A stretch of DNA of 64,000 nucleotides, taken from contig DHNQ01000021.1 in NCBI GenBank assembly GCA_002409595.1, forward strand, positions 26,188 to 90,187, written 5' to 3'. Shown here piece by piece: positions 44,018 to 52,884 of the stretch. The notes beneath the pieces were generated by a model, which saw nothing but the letters and a program-made list of their open reading frames with translations, was not told the origin of the DNA and made no database searches. Each line of letters starts with the position of its first letter. Position 1 is the first letter of the stretch. The translations under genes and the position numbers were made by a program. Source of the DNA: Dysgonomonas sp. UBA5412. GTDB lineage: Bacteria; Bacteroidota; Bacteroidia; Bacteroidales; Dysgonomonadaceae.

Positions 44018-46165
44018 ATGATGAAAAAATTATTATTACTCTTAAGTTTTAGTTTAATAGCTATTACTATTATGTCGCAAACATTAAGGTCGCCCAATGG
44101 AAATCTGGTAGCGAATTTTGCTGTAACCGCAAAAGGTGAACCTACATATGATTTATCTTATAAAGGAAAAGTGGTAGTCAAAACCAGTAAGTTAGGACTT
44201 GAATCTTTTGGAGATAAACCGTCTTTCTATGACGAGTTTAGCATTTCCGAGATAAAGAATTCTTCAACCGACGAAACTTGGCAACCGGTATGGGGCGAAA
44301 CTAAAAATATTCGTAACCATTATAATGAGATGGCAGTAACCCTGACTCAAAAAGGAACAGAAAGGATTATGGTTCTAAAGTTTCGCTTGTTTGACGACGG
44401 TTTAGGCTTTCGTTACGAATTCCCATTACAAAGCAAACTTGCATATTTTGCAATCAAAGAAGAATTGACTCAGTTTGCCATGACCGGAGATCATACAGCC
44501 TATTGGATTCCGGGCGATTATGATACTCAAGAGTATGATTACAATACATCAAAACTGTCGGAAATAAGAGAGATCAATTCGCAAGGCAGACAATCTAATC
44601 TCTCTCAGACAGGATTTTCTGATACTGGTGTGCAAACCTCGTTACAGATGAAAACAGCTGATGGTATTTACATCAATTTACACGAAGCAGCTTTGATCAA
44701 TTACGCATGTATGCATCTTAATCTGGATGATAAGAATTTTGTTTTTCAATCATGGCTAACACCTGATGCAAATGGAACTAAAGGACATCTACAAGCTCCT
44801 TGCCACTCACCTTGGCGTACTATTATTGTGAGTGACGATGCTCGTGATATTTTAGCTTCAGACATTACTCTTAATCTGAATGATCCATCTAAGATAGAAG
44901 ATACATCATGGATCAAGCCAATGAAATATGTGGGTGTATGGTGGGAAATGATAACAGGCAAAAGCGATTGGTCTTATACAAACGACTTGCCAAGTGTACA
45001 GATTGGGGTTACAGATTACTCTAAAGTAAAGCCTCATGGCCGCCATGGAGCTAATACTGCTAATGTGAAAAGATATATTGACTTTGCTGCACAACATGGC
45101 TTTGATGGAGTACTGGTTGAAGGTTGGAATATAGGATGGGAAGATTGGTTTGGTAACTCAAAAGATTTTGTATTTGATTTCCAAACTCCGTATCCTGATT
45201 TCGATATCGAAGGAATACATCGCTATGCAAAATCGAAAGGAGTGCAAATGATTATGCATCATGAAACTTCTGCCTCTATCAGAAACTATGAACGTTTTAT
45301 TGATCAGGCTTATCAATTGATGAATAAATATGAATATCCTGCCGTAAAAAGTGGTTATGTAGGAAATATAGTTCCTCGTGGAGAGAATCATTATAGCCAA
45401 TGGATCAACAATCATTATCAATATGCTATCGAAAAAGCAGCAGAATATAAAATAATGGTAAATGCACACGAAGCAGTTCGCCCAACAGGAGTTTGTCGTA
45501 CATGGCCTAATCTGATTGGCAATGAATCGGCTCGTGGAACAGAATATCAAGCCTTTGGCGGAAGCAAGCCAAATCATGTTACCTTATTGCCATTTACCCG
45601 CCTTATAGGAGGCCCAATGGACTATACACCGGGTATATTTGAAATGGATATTGAAAAAATAAATCCGAATAACAAGTCACATGTAAATAGTACGTTGGCT
45701 AATCAATTGGCTCTTTATGTAACAATGAGTAGCCCTTTACAAATGGCTGCTGATTTTCCTGAAAATTATGAACGCTTTTTAGATGCATTCCAATTTATCA
45801 AAGATGTAGCTTTGGATTGGGACGAAAGTAAATATTTGGAAGCAGAACCGGGAGAATATATTACTGTAGCGCGTAAAGCTAAAGGTACAGATAAGTGGTT
45901 TGTAGGAAATACGGCAGGATATAATGCATTTACATCTAAAATATCATTTGATTTCTTAGATGCTAATAAGCAATATGTGGCTACAATCTATGCCGATGCT
46001 AAAGATGCAGATTATAAAACAAATCCTCAGGCATATACTATTCGTAAAGTGATTGTAACAAATAAGTCTAAGTTGTCTCAATTGTCTGTTTCCGGAGGAG
46101 GTTATGCAATCAGCATCTTCCCTGTTACAGATAAGAGCCAGACAAAAGGGCTTAAGAAACTTTAA
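44018..46165 (+). CDS. GH97 inverting alpha-glucosidase (SusB-like)
   Basis: The 715-residue enzyme has a signal peptide (LLLLLSFSLIAITIMSQ) and no lipobox, so it is probably periplasmic. An N-terminal beta-super-sandwich precedes a (beta/alpha)8 barrel with TDYSKVKPHGRHGANT and DGVLVEGWNIGWEDW. Three glutamates typical of the inverting SusB group are visible: MHHETSASIR, NAHEAVRPTG and IGNESARGTEY. The retaining GH97 galactosidases use an Asp nucleophile at a different position. It would hydrolyse alpha-glucosides from the non-reducing end, complementing GH31. It is the last gene of the dextran locus and is followed by a strong terminator. Confidence 0.93.
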   Translation: MMKKLLLLLSFSLIAITIMSQTLRSPNGNLVANFAVTAKGEPTYDLSYKGKVVVKTSKLGLESFGDKPSFYDEFSISEIKNSSTDETWQPVWGETKNIRNHYNEMAVTLTQKGTERIMVLKFRLFDDGLGFRYEFPLQSKLAYFAIKEELTQFAMTGDHTAYWIPGDYDTQEYDYNTSKLSEIREINSQGRQSNLSQTGFSDTGVQTSLQMKTADGIYINLHEAALINYACMHLNLDDKNFVFQSWLTPDANGTKGHLQAPCHSPWRTIIVSDDARDILASDITLNLNDPSKIEDTSWIKPMKYVGVWWEMITGKSDWSYTNDLPSVQIGVTDYSKVKPHGRHGANTANVKRYIDFAAQHGFDGVLVEGWNIGWEDWFGNSKDFVFDFQTPYPDFDIEGIHRYAKSKGVQMIMHHETSASIRNYERFIDQAYQLMNKYEYPAVKSGYVGNIVPRGENHYSQWINNHYQYAIEKAAEYKIMVNAHEAVRPTGVCRTWPNLIGNESARGTEYQAFGGSKPNHVTLLPFTRLIGGPMDYTPGIFEMDIEKINPNNKSHVNSTLANQLALYVTMSSPLQMAADFPENYERFLDAFQFIKDVALDWDESKYLEAEPGEYITVARKAKGTDKWFVGNTAGYNAFTSKISFDFLDANKQYVATIYADAKDADYKTNPQAYTIRKVIVTNKSKLSQLSVSGGGYAISIFPVTDKSQTKGLKKL

Positions 46166-46213
46166 TCTTTTTATCTTTTATATAGCTAAGGTTTTCGGCC
46201 TTTTTATAAGTAG

Positions 46214-46247
46214 AAAAGATCACTGCAACTTGCAGTGATCTTTTTTT
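46214..46247 (+). terminator. Terminator of the dextran operon
   Basis: GATCACTGCA pairs with TGCAGTGATC around ACT, extended by A/T pairing and followed by seven T residues. It is a strong rho-independent terminator 49 bases after the GH97 stop. Confidence 0.92.
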
Positions 46248-46340
46248 ATTTTCTCATTAGCTTAATTTCTTATAAAAATGATTCTTCGGAGTAAAAAATA
46301 TCTCTATTCGGTTTTCTGTCTCTTATATATTTTGTAATTT

Positions 46341-46362
46341 GCTATAAATTGCAATTTATGGC
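46341..46362. promoter_or_regulatory. 22-bp near-palindrome upstream of lutABC, probable operator
   Basis: The half-sites GCTATAAATTG and CAATTTATGGC form an inverted repeat with 10 of 11 base pairs and no spacer. It lies about 120 bases before lutA and is not followed by a T-run. Apart from this and the terminator upstream, nothing else was recognised between 46166 and 46483. Confidence 0.6.
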
Positions 46363-46483
46363 AGTAGATCAGATCAACTAAACTATTTTTATTCATTACA
46401 AATAATAATAGCAACAAACCTATTAGCTATATCAATTGTTAAGAATATATCGACTTTATAAGTTTACATAAAATATCAATAGA

Positions 46484-47239
46484 ATGAGAATTGGACTATT
46501 TATCCCATGTTATATTGATGCAATATATCCCGAAGTTGGGATTGCAACATTAGAATTATTGGAAAAGTTAGGCGTAGAGGTTGAATTTCCGCTAGAACAA
46601 ACTTGTTGCGGACAACCAATGACAAACGAAGGCGATTTCGAAAGTGCCAAAGCTGCCGAAGAATTGTTTGTCAAGAATTTTAAGGACTTTGATTATATCG
46701 TTGGACCTGCGGGTAGTTGTGTTAAGCAGATTCGTGTTCATTATGATAATCTGGAGCAAACGGAAGAAGTAAAACATGTTAGGGAAAGAACCTATGAATT
46801 GGTAGAATTTCTGCATGATGTGCTAAAAGTAGAATCGTTTCCTAATATAAAATTTCCACACAAGGTAGCATTACACAATAGTTGTAGCTCTATCAGAGGT
46901 TTAGGTATTGCAAAGCCTTCAGAAAACTTAGGTAAACCTTTCAACAAATCTGCTGACTTGTTGAATAAAATAGAAGGACTCGAAATTGTGCCACTGAACA
47001 GACCTGACGAATGTTGTGGGTTTGGAGGTACATTTTGTGTGACTGACGAAGCCGTTAGTGCCAAAATGGGACTGGATAAGGTTTCAGATTATGTTTCCAG
47101 CGGAGCCGAATACATTGTATCACCCGACATGTCTTGTCTGATGCACCAGCAAGGTATAGCACACAAAAATGGAATTACTCATATTCCGTTTCTACACATA
47201 GCACAAGTATTGAATGGCGGACCTTTTATAAATAAATAG
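46484..47239 (+). CDS. lutA: Lactate utilization protein A (CCG-domain iron-sulfur protein)
   Basis: LutA is one of three subunits of a cytoplasmic L-lactate oxidising complex. The 251-residue protein has two CCG domains: EQTCCGQPMTNEGD near residue 40 and DECCGFGGTFCVTDE near residue 180. Each is a cysteine-rich redox motif as in heterodisulfide reductase subunit B and GlpC. The stop codon is 1 base before the lutB start. The genes lie between the dextran locus terminator and a nucleotide scavenging set, with their own upstream palindrome. Confidence 0.93.
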   Translation: MRIGLFIPCYIDAIYPEVGIATLELLEKLGVEVEFPLEQTCCGQPMTNEGDFESAKAAEELFVKNFKDFDYIVGPAGSCVKQIRVHYDNLEQTEEVKHVRERTYELVEFLHDVLKVESFPNIKFPHKVALHNSCSSIRGLGIAKPSENLGKPFNKSADLLNKIEGLEIVPLNRPDECCGFGGTFCVTDEAVSAKMGLDKVSDYVSSGAEYIVSPDMSCLMHQQGIAHKNGITHIPFLHIAQVLNGGPFINK

Positions 47240-47240
47240 T

Positions 47241-48638
47241 ATGACAAATAGAGTAGATGTTGTTAAAAATGCGGCAAGGTTCATCCATAAAGACAATGTA
47301 CATGAAAAGGAACATGACAAAAACTTATGGAATGCCAGAATCAAACGAGATAAAATAGCTGCAACTATTCCCGAATGGGAAGAATTGAGAGAAATAGCTT
47401 CAAAAATAAAAGAACATAGTCTGGCTAATCTGGATTATTATCTGGAAATGTTTGAAAAAAATGCTACGGCGCGAGGAGCTATTGTACATTGGGCTAGAGA
47501 TGCACAAGAACATAATGAAATTGTATATAGCATACTTCAGACTAAAAAGGTAACAGAAGTCATAAAGAGTAAATCTATGCTGCAAGAAGAATGCGGTATG
47601 GTTTCTTTTCTCGAATCGAAAGGTATTGAAGTTACAGAATCAGATCTTGGTGAACGCATCCAGCAATTGAGCCACGAACCTCCGGCTCATATCGTGATGC
47701 CGGCAATAGAGAAGACAACGGAAGATGTAGCCCAACTTTTTGCTAAAACTATCGGAACTGATCCGAACGACACCGATCCCCATTCTTTATGTGAGGCGAT
47801 GCGTAATAATGCTCGTCCACGCTTTTTGAGAGCAGGAGCCGGAATGACCGGAGCTAATTTTGCAATTGCCGAAACCGGTTCTTTTGTGGTCTGCACTAAT
47901 GAAGGAAATGCTGATATAGGTGCTTCTGTACCTCCATTACATATTGCCAGTATAGGTATAGAAAAAATCTTGCCTAAAGTAGAAGATTTAGGTGTATTTA
48001 TCCGCCTGTTATCCCGTAGTGCTTTGGGTACACCGGCAACTCAATATACATCGCACTTTACCGGACCTCACAAGGGAGGAGAGTTGCATATTATCCTTAC
48101 CGATAATGGACGTAGTAAACGCCTTGGAGAAGCCGATTTTTGGCATTCGCTCAAATGTATACGATGTGGAGCGTGTATGAATACTTGTCCGGTATACAGA
48201 CGAAGCGGAGGCTTGGCGTACGAGTCTACATATTCCGGTCCGATTGGAATTATTCTCAGTCCGACATTTGATGTGAAGAAGTATAGTGAACTTCCTTTTC
48301 ATTCGTCATTGTGCGGTTCATGCTCGGAGGTATGTCCTGTTAAAATAGATATTGCAGATCAAATTTATAAATGGCGCAAGGTGGTTTATAAAGCTGGATA
48401 TATGCCAGAAGGTCGTAAATTGGCATTCAAAGCTGCCGGTGAAGTCTTTGCACATCCAAGTTTGTTTAGAATGGCTGAAAATGTAGGAAAAAAGGTGTTA
48501 CCCGTCGTTCCTGATTTTCTTATATATAGCAAGCTAAACCCTTGGACAAATAAGAATGATAGGGAAATGATCTCTTTATCGAAACAGACATTCAGAGAAT
48601 GGTATTTAACAAATCGAAAAAAGAACACAAATGAATAG
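47241..48638 (+). CDS. lutB: Lactate utilization protein B (LUD-domain ferredoxin-like protein)
   Basis: The 465-residue protein has an N-terminal LUD domain (including GAGMTGANFAIAETGSF) and two C-terminal 4Fe-4S motifs: CIRCGACMNTCPVYR near residue 310 and CGSCSEVCPVKI near residue 360. It carries electrons from lactate oxidation, together with LutA and LutC. It starts 1 base after lutA and overlaps lutC by 8 bases, so the three form one translationally coupled unit. Confidence 0.94.
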   Translation: MTNRVDVVKNAARFIHKDNVHEKEHDKNLWNARIKRDKIAATIPEWEELREIASKIKEHSLANLDYYLEMFEKNATARGAIVHWARDAQEHNEIVYSILQTKKVTEVIKSKSMLQEECGMVSFLESKGIEVTESDLGERIQQLSHEPPAHIVMPAIEKTTEDVAQLFAKTIGTDPNDTDPHSLCEAMRNNARPRFLRAGAGMTGANFAIAETGSFVVCTNEGNADIGASVPPLHIASIGIEKILPKVEDLGVFIRLLSRSALGTPATQYTSHFTGPHKGGELHIILTDNGRSKRLGEADFWHSLKCIRCGACMNTCPVYRRSGGLAYESTYSGPIGIILSPTFDVKKYSELPFHSSLCGSCSEVCPVKIDIADQIYKWRKVVYKAGYMPEGRKLAFKAAGEVFAHPSLFRMAENVGKKVLPVVPDFLIYSKLNPWTNKNDREMISLSKQTFREWYLTNRKKNTNE

Positions 48639-49215
48639 CACTAAAGACTATATATTATCATCCATTAAGGAGAATAAACCTAAGGAGGAACATGCATACC
48701 CCCATATTCCAACATTTGATAAAAGTACAAAGCCTCTTTTAGAAGAGTTTAAAGAAAATCTTCTTCTGGCGGCTGCTACTTATCATAATGTGAAAGATGC
48801 TGATGAGGCTCAAAAGCTTCTTTCTGAATTATATCCGGATGCAAAAGTTATATGTTCGGCTACGCCCGAAATAAAAGGGAATAAAAATATTTATCAGATC
48901 AGCGATCCTCACGATCTGGAAGATGTAGACGTTGGTATTATTCGAGCCGAATTTGGAGTTTCGGAGAATGGAATGGTATGGATGACAGAGAAAGATTTGG
49001 TTCTTGATGCTCTGGGTTTTTTATCACAACATTTAATTATATTATTAGACCCGACAAAGATCGTTCGTGATATGTACGAAGCATATAATTATGTTAATCT
49101 TGATAAAAACAATTATGGTTGTTTCATGCTTGGTCCTTCTGCAACAGCTGATATTGGCGCTGTTATGGTAAGAGGAGCTCAGGGAGCTAGAACTTTGACA
49201 GTATTCTTTATGTAA
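48631..49215 (+). CDS. lutC: Lactate utilization protein C (LUD-domain protein)
   Basis: The 194-residue protein has the LUD fold, with VGIIRAEFGVSENGMVWM and MLGPSATADIGAVMVRGAQG as family signatures. It completes the LutABC complex. The start overlaps the end of lutB by 8 bases. No lactate permease gene is adjacent, so uptake must be encoded elsewhere. Confidence 0.92.
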   Translation: MNSTKDYILSSIKENKPKEEHAYPHIPTFDKSTKPLLEEFKENLLLAAATYHNVKDADEAQKLLSELYPDAKVICSATPEIKGNKNIYQISDPHDLEDVDVGIIRAEFGVSENGMVWMTEKDLVLDALGFLSQHLIILLDPTKIVRDMYEAYNYVNLDKNNYGCFMLGPSATADIGAVMVRGAQGARTLTVFFM

Positions 49216-49266
49216 ATGCTGTATATTCTGTTTAATAAAAAATAGACTTAAGAACAAAAGAATAGA

Positions 49267-49299
49267 AAAAGGCTTGCAATTATATATTGCAGGCCTTTT
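49267..49299 (+). terminator. Terminator of lutABC
   Basis: AAAAGGCTTGCAAT pairs with ATTGCAGGCCTTTT (14 bp with one G-U) around a 5-base loop. The T-run has only four bases, so termination may be incomplete. Confidence 0.72.
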
Positions 49300-49435
49300 C
49301 CGTTGAAGTATAGGATAAATATAGAGATCATGTAAATACAGAAAGTGATGAAATATTAACCAAAATGCAACAAAATACAAATCTTAACGAAATTATTTGT
49401 TTCTTCTTTTGTAAGAATATAAAATAATAATTTGT

Positions 49436-50647
49436 ATGAGACTCTATCCCTTTCGAATCTTATTAGCTCTTTTTTTTATTCTCTTTACACAGTCTTTATA
49501 TTCTGCATATGACAAAGGTGATAATTATACTGTCATAGTCTCTTTAGATGGGTTTAGACAGGATTATCCTCAGATACATAACACTCCTAATTTGGATAAA
49601 ATAAAGAAAAGCGGAGTATATGCAACTATGCGTCCGTCTTATCCTGCATCTACTTTTCCTAACCATTATACATTAATTACAGGTTTAGTTCCCGACCATC
49701 ATGGTATAATTAACAACTCATTCTGGGATAGAGAGAATAACATACAGTATAATATGGGAGACTCCATAACCCGAAATAATCCTATGTACTATAAGGGTGA
49801 AACAATATGGGCTACTGCACAACGCCAAGGTGTCAAGACTGGTAGTGTATATTGGGTTGGATCGGATATTCCTATCAACAATACATTTCCCTATTTATAT
49901 AAAGTATGGGCTGAGAAGCCTCGACTGAATTTTGCCCAAAGGGTTGATACAACATTAGCATGGCTGAACAGATCGGAACAAGAAAGACCGCGCTTGATTA
50001 CTTTGTATCTGGACGAACCTGATGGAACGGGACATCGTGCCGGACCGAAAGGAGTAGAAACAGGGGATATGGTTTTGAAGATTGATAGTTTGATAGGTAA
50101 ATTGATAGACGGAATTGCGATGCTTCCTTTTTCAGAAAAGGTTAATCTTATCATAACATCAGATCATGGCATGACTGATGTCTCTTCAGAACGATATTAC
50201 AAAATAGATGATTCTCTGAAACCATCATGGTATGAGAGGGCTATTGGAGCAAATCCTACTTCTATTTATGCCCGGTCGCACAACGTTGATTCCATCGTTT
50301 TTGCTTTATCTAAATTAAAACATCTTAAGGTTTATAAGAAAAAAGATATACCTAAATCTTTAAATTATGGAACTAATAACGATGTCGGAGATGTGATTGT
50401 AGTAGCTGATTGTGGCTGGCAATTCGGATATAAAGCAGGTTCAGCAAAAGGTGCTCATGGCTATGATCCTAAGAATAAAGATATGTCAGTTATTTTTTAT
50501 GCTTATGGTCCTGACTTCAAGAAAAACTATAAAGGCAAAACATTCGATAATACTGCTATATATCCTTTGCTCTGCCATTTGCTAGGAGTAAAACCGTCAG
50601 CAAATGATGGGAATGTTAGGCAATACGAACAATTTATTATAAAATAA
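49436..50647 (+). CDS. Nucleotide pyrophosphatase/phosphodiesterase (NPP, alkaline phosphatase superfamily), exported
   Basis: The 403-residue protein has a signal peptide (LALFFILFTQSLYSA) and the alkaline phosphatase-like zinc site. The first metal Asp is in SLDGFRQDY, the nucleophile Thr in YPASTFPNHYT, further ligands in YLDEPDGTGHRAG and SDHGMTD, and the last His in KGAHGYDPK. NPP enzymes cleave nucleotide phosphodiesters or pyrophosphates outside the cytoplasm. It is followed within 18 bases by a nuclease and then a nucleoside permease. Other phosphodiester substrates remain possible. Confidence 0.88.
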   Translation: MRLYPFRILLALFFILFTQSLYSAYDKGDNYTVIVSLDGFRQDYPQIHNTPNLDKIKKSGVYATMRPSYPASTFPNHYTLITGLVPDHHGIINNSFWDRENNIQYNMGDSITRNNPMYYKGETIWATAQRQGVKTGSVYWVGSDIPINNTFPYLYKVWAEKPRLNFAQRVDTTLAWLNRSEQERPRLITLYLDEPDGTGHRAGPKGVETGDMVLKIDSLIGKLIDGIAMLPFSEKVNLIITSDHGMTDVSSERYYKIDDSLKPSWYERAIGANPTSIYARSHNVDSIVFALSKLKHLKVYKKKDIPKSLNYGTNNDVGDVIVVADCGWQFGYKAGSAKGAHGYDPKNKDMSVIFYAYGPDFKKNYKGKTFDNTAIYPLLCHLLGVKPSANDGNVRQYEQFIIK

Positions 50648-50664
50648 TCAGAGCTTATACTGTT

Positions 50665-51459
50665 ATGAAAAGAATATTTTTAATTATATACATACTAATT
50701 CTGGGAGGACTTTTCTCAAGTATTTTTGCATGGGGGCCTACCGGACATCGCATAATAGCACAAATAGCACAATCTAATCTTACTAAGAAAACCAAAAAAC
50801 AAGTTGACAAATTGCTGTCCGGCTATCCTATGGCATATTGGTCTACATGGGCAGATAATGTGAGATCTGATACGACAGGGCAATGGAAACATACTTATGT
50901 CTGGCATTATTTGAACGTGCCATCCGAATTATCGAAACAGGAATTATTAAATGTTGCCAACTCGGTGCAACAAGAAAATGTATATAGCGAAATACCCAAG
51001 TTGTGCGATTTGATAAAGAATAGTGCCACCCCTGAAGATGAAAGACGTATTGCATTATATTTTCTCATCCATTTAGTAGGCGATCTACACCAGCCGATGC
51101 ATGTCGGACGATTGGAGGATCTCGGAGGAAATAAAATCCCAGTGTATTGGTTCAATACACCGACTAATATTCATGCTGTTTGGGATTCTGATCTGATAGA
51201 CTATGAAAAATATAGTTATACTGAATATGCTAATATCTTAAATCTATTGACAAATAAAGAAAAGACGAAGCTACAGAATGGTACAGTTGGTGACTGGCTG
51301 TTTGAAACTTACCAGTTTACGAATGAGATATATTCATCGGTAAATATTAATGAAAGACTTTCTTATTATTACCCTTATAGATATAAATCTACGGTGGAAT
51401 TGCAATTGCAGCGGGCCGGGTTGAGGTTAGCTTTTTTGCTGAATAAAATCTTTTCATAA
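50665..51459 (+). CDS. S1/P1-family nuclease, exported
   Basis: S1/P1 nucleases are zinc enzymes that degrade single-stranded DNA and RNA and remove 3' phosphates. The 264-residue protein has a signal peptide ending in FSSIFA. The mature N-terminus would be WGPTGHRIIAQIA, in which the first Trp and His are zinc ligands in the family. Other ligands are in WADNVR, HLVGDLHQPMHVGRLEDLGG and NIHAVWDSDLI. All zinc-site motifs appear intact. It lies between the NPP and nucleoside permease genes, which supports a nucleic-acid salvage role. Confidence 0.92.
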   Translation: MKRIFLIIYILILGGLFSSIFAWGPTGHRIIAQIAQSNLTKKTKKQVDKLLSGYPMAYWSTWADNVRSDTTGQWKHTYVWHYLNVPSELSKQELLNVANSVQQENVYSEIPKLCDLIKNSATPEDERRIALYFLIHLVGDLHQPMHVGRLEDLGGNKIPVYWFNTPTNIHAVWDSDLIDYEKYSYTEYANILNLLTNKEKTKLQNGTVGDWLFETYQFTNEIYSSVNINERLSYYYPYRYKSTVELQLQRAGLRLAFLLNKIFS

Positions 51460-51481
51460 CTGATGTTACCTTATATAGTCT

Positions 51482-52711
51482 ATGAATATTAAGATTCATC
51501 TTAAAACAATGTATTATCTCCAGTTTTTTATCTGGGGGTCATGGCTCACATCACTAGGTGTATATCTGGATAGGACTTTGCATTTTGATGGAAGCCAGAT
51601 AGCGAGTGTTTTTGCAACTATGGGAATTGCAGCAATAATAATGCCTCCACTAATGGGTGTTATTGCTGATAAATGGGTTAATGCAGAGCGTTTACTATCG
51701 GTGTGTCATATAATAGGAGGTGTTTTTCTTTTTTTACAAACTTATATCACTTCCTTTTCGTCCTTTTTCTGGATTATGCTTCTTTATAATATGATGTACA
51801 TGCCTACATTAAGTTTGGCTAGCAGTTTGTCTTATAATACTCTCAAGAATAAAGAGCTGGATGTTGTTACTGATTTTCCTCCTATAAGGATATGGGGAAC
51901 TATTGGTTTTATAAGTGCAATGTGGTTAGTCGATCTGTGTGGGTGGACTAGTATGAAATATCAATTACATCTGGCTGCTGTATTTTCTGTTGCTTGCGGT
52001 TTGTTTGCTCTGACTTTACCTAAATATATGCCGATTAAATCTCTTGAAAAAACGTCGATCAGATCTTTTTTAGGTATAGATGCACTACAATTATTGAAGA
52101 ATTACCGCATGTCGTTATTCTTTCTCTTCTCAATGTTGATCGGGGCTGCTCTCCAAATTACTAATACTTTTGGACAACCATTTCTTAGCGATTTTGCTAA
52201 CAATCCATTATATAAAGACTCTTTTACCATTAAGCATCCGGGCATCTTAACCTCTATCTCACAAATATCAGAGGCGTTGTTCATTTTGGCTATACCCTTT
52301 TTTCTAAAACGATTTGGAATTAAAACGGTTATGCTAATGAGTATCGTTGGTTGGTTCTTCAGATTTGGATTGTTTGGAATTTCCAATCCCAATGAGAATT
52401 TTATATTCCTAATATTGTCAATGATTGTATATGGTATGGCATTTGATTTTTTCAATGTCTCCGGCTCCCTATTTATTGAACAAGAAACGTCTCCTCAAAT
52501 AAGGGCAAGTGCTCAAGGAATGTTTATTTTTATGATAAATGGAGTTGGTACTATTATTGGAACTAAGGGAAGTGGATGGGTTGTCGATTATTTTACAGAT
52601 CAAGATGGCATCAGAAACTGGCAAATGATTTGGTTTTCGTTTGCTCTCTATTCTCTAATATTAGCAATCTTATTCGCTTTTCTTTTCAGGGTTAAGAAGA
52701 CTAAATTATAG
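51482..52711 (+). CDS. Nucleoside permease, NupG/NHS family MFS transporter
   Basis: The 409-residue protein has about twelve transmembrane helices. It starts with MYYLQFFIWGSWLTSLGVYL and has the NHS-family stretch LASSLSYNTLKNK followed by DFPPIRIWGTIGF. NupG-type proteins import nucleosides with protons. It follows the nuclease after 22 bases and would take up its final products from the periplasm. The specific nucleosides cannot be read from sequence. Confidence 0.88.
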   Translation: MNIKIHLKTMYYLQFFIWGSWLTSLGVYLDRTLHFDGSQIASVFATMGIAAIIMPPLMGVIADKWVNAERLLSVCHIIGGVFLFLQTYITSFSSFFWIMLLYNMMYMPTLSLASSLSYNTLKNKELDVVTDFPPIRIWGTIGFISAMWLVDLCGWTSMKYQLHLAAVFSVACGLFALTLPKYMPIKSLEKTSIRSFLGIDALQLLKNYRMSLFFLFSMLIGAALQITNTFGQPFLSDFANNPLYKDSFTIKHPGILTSISQISEALFILAIPFFLKRFGIKTVMLMSIVGWFFRFGLFGISNPNENFIFLILSMIVYGMAFDFFNVSGSLFIEQETSPQIRASAQGMFIFMINGVGTIIGTKGSGWVVDYFTDQDGIRNWQMIWFSFALYSLILAILFAFLFRVKKTKL

Positions 52712-52884
52712 TTTTTGTTTTTCTATAATCGTATATTGACCTTATTATCAGTATACTTCTGATATTACATTTTTCTTCATACAATCTTGTCTTTAGCGTA
52801 ATCTATTTGTGAAAATAATACAAGAAATTAGCTCGAAATTAAAATATTTTAAGCCTTGTGTTATACTATTAATGAATAAAGATT

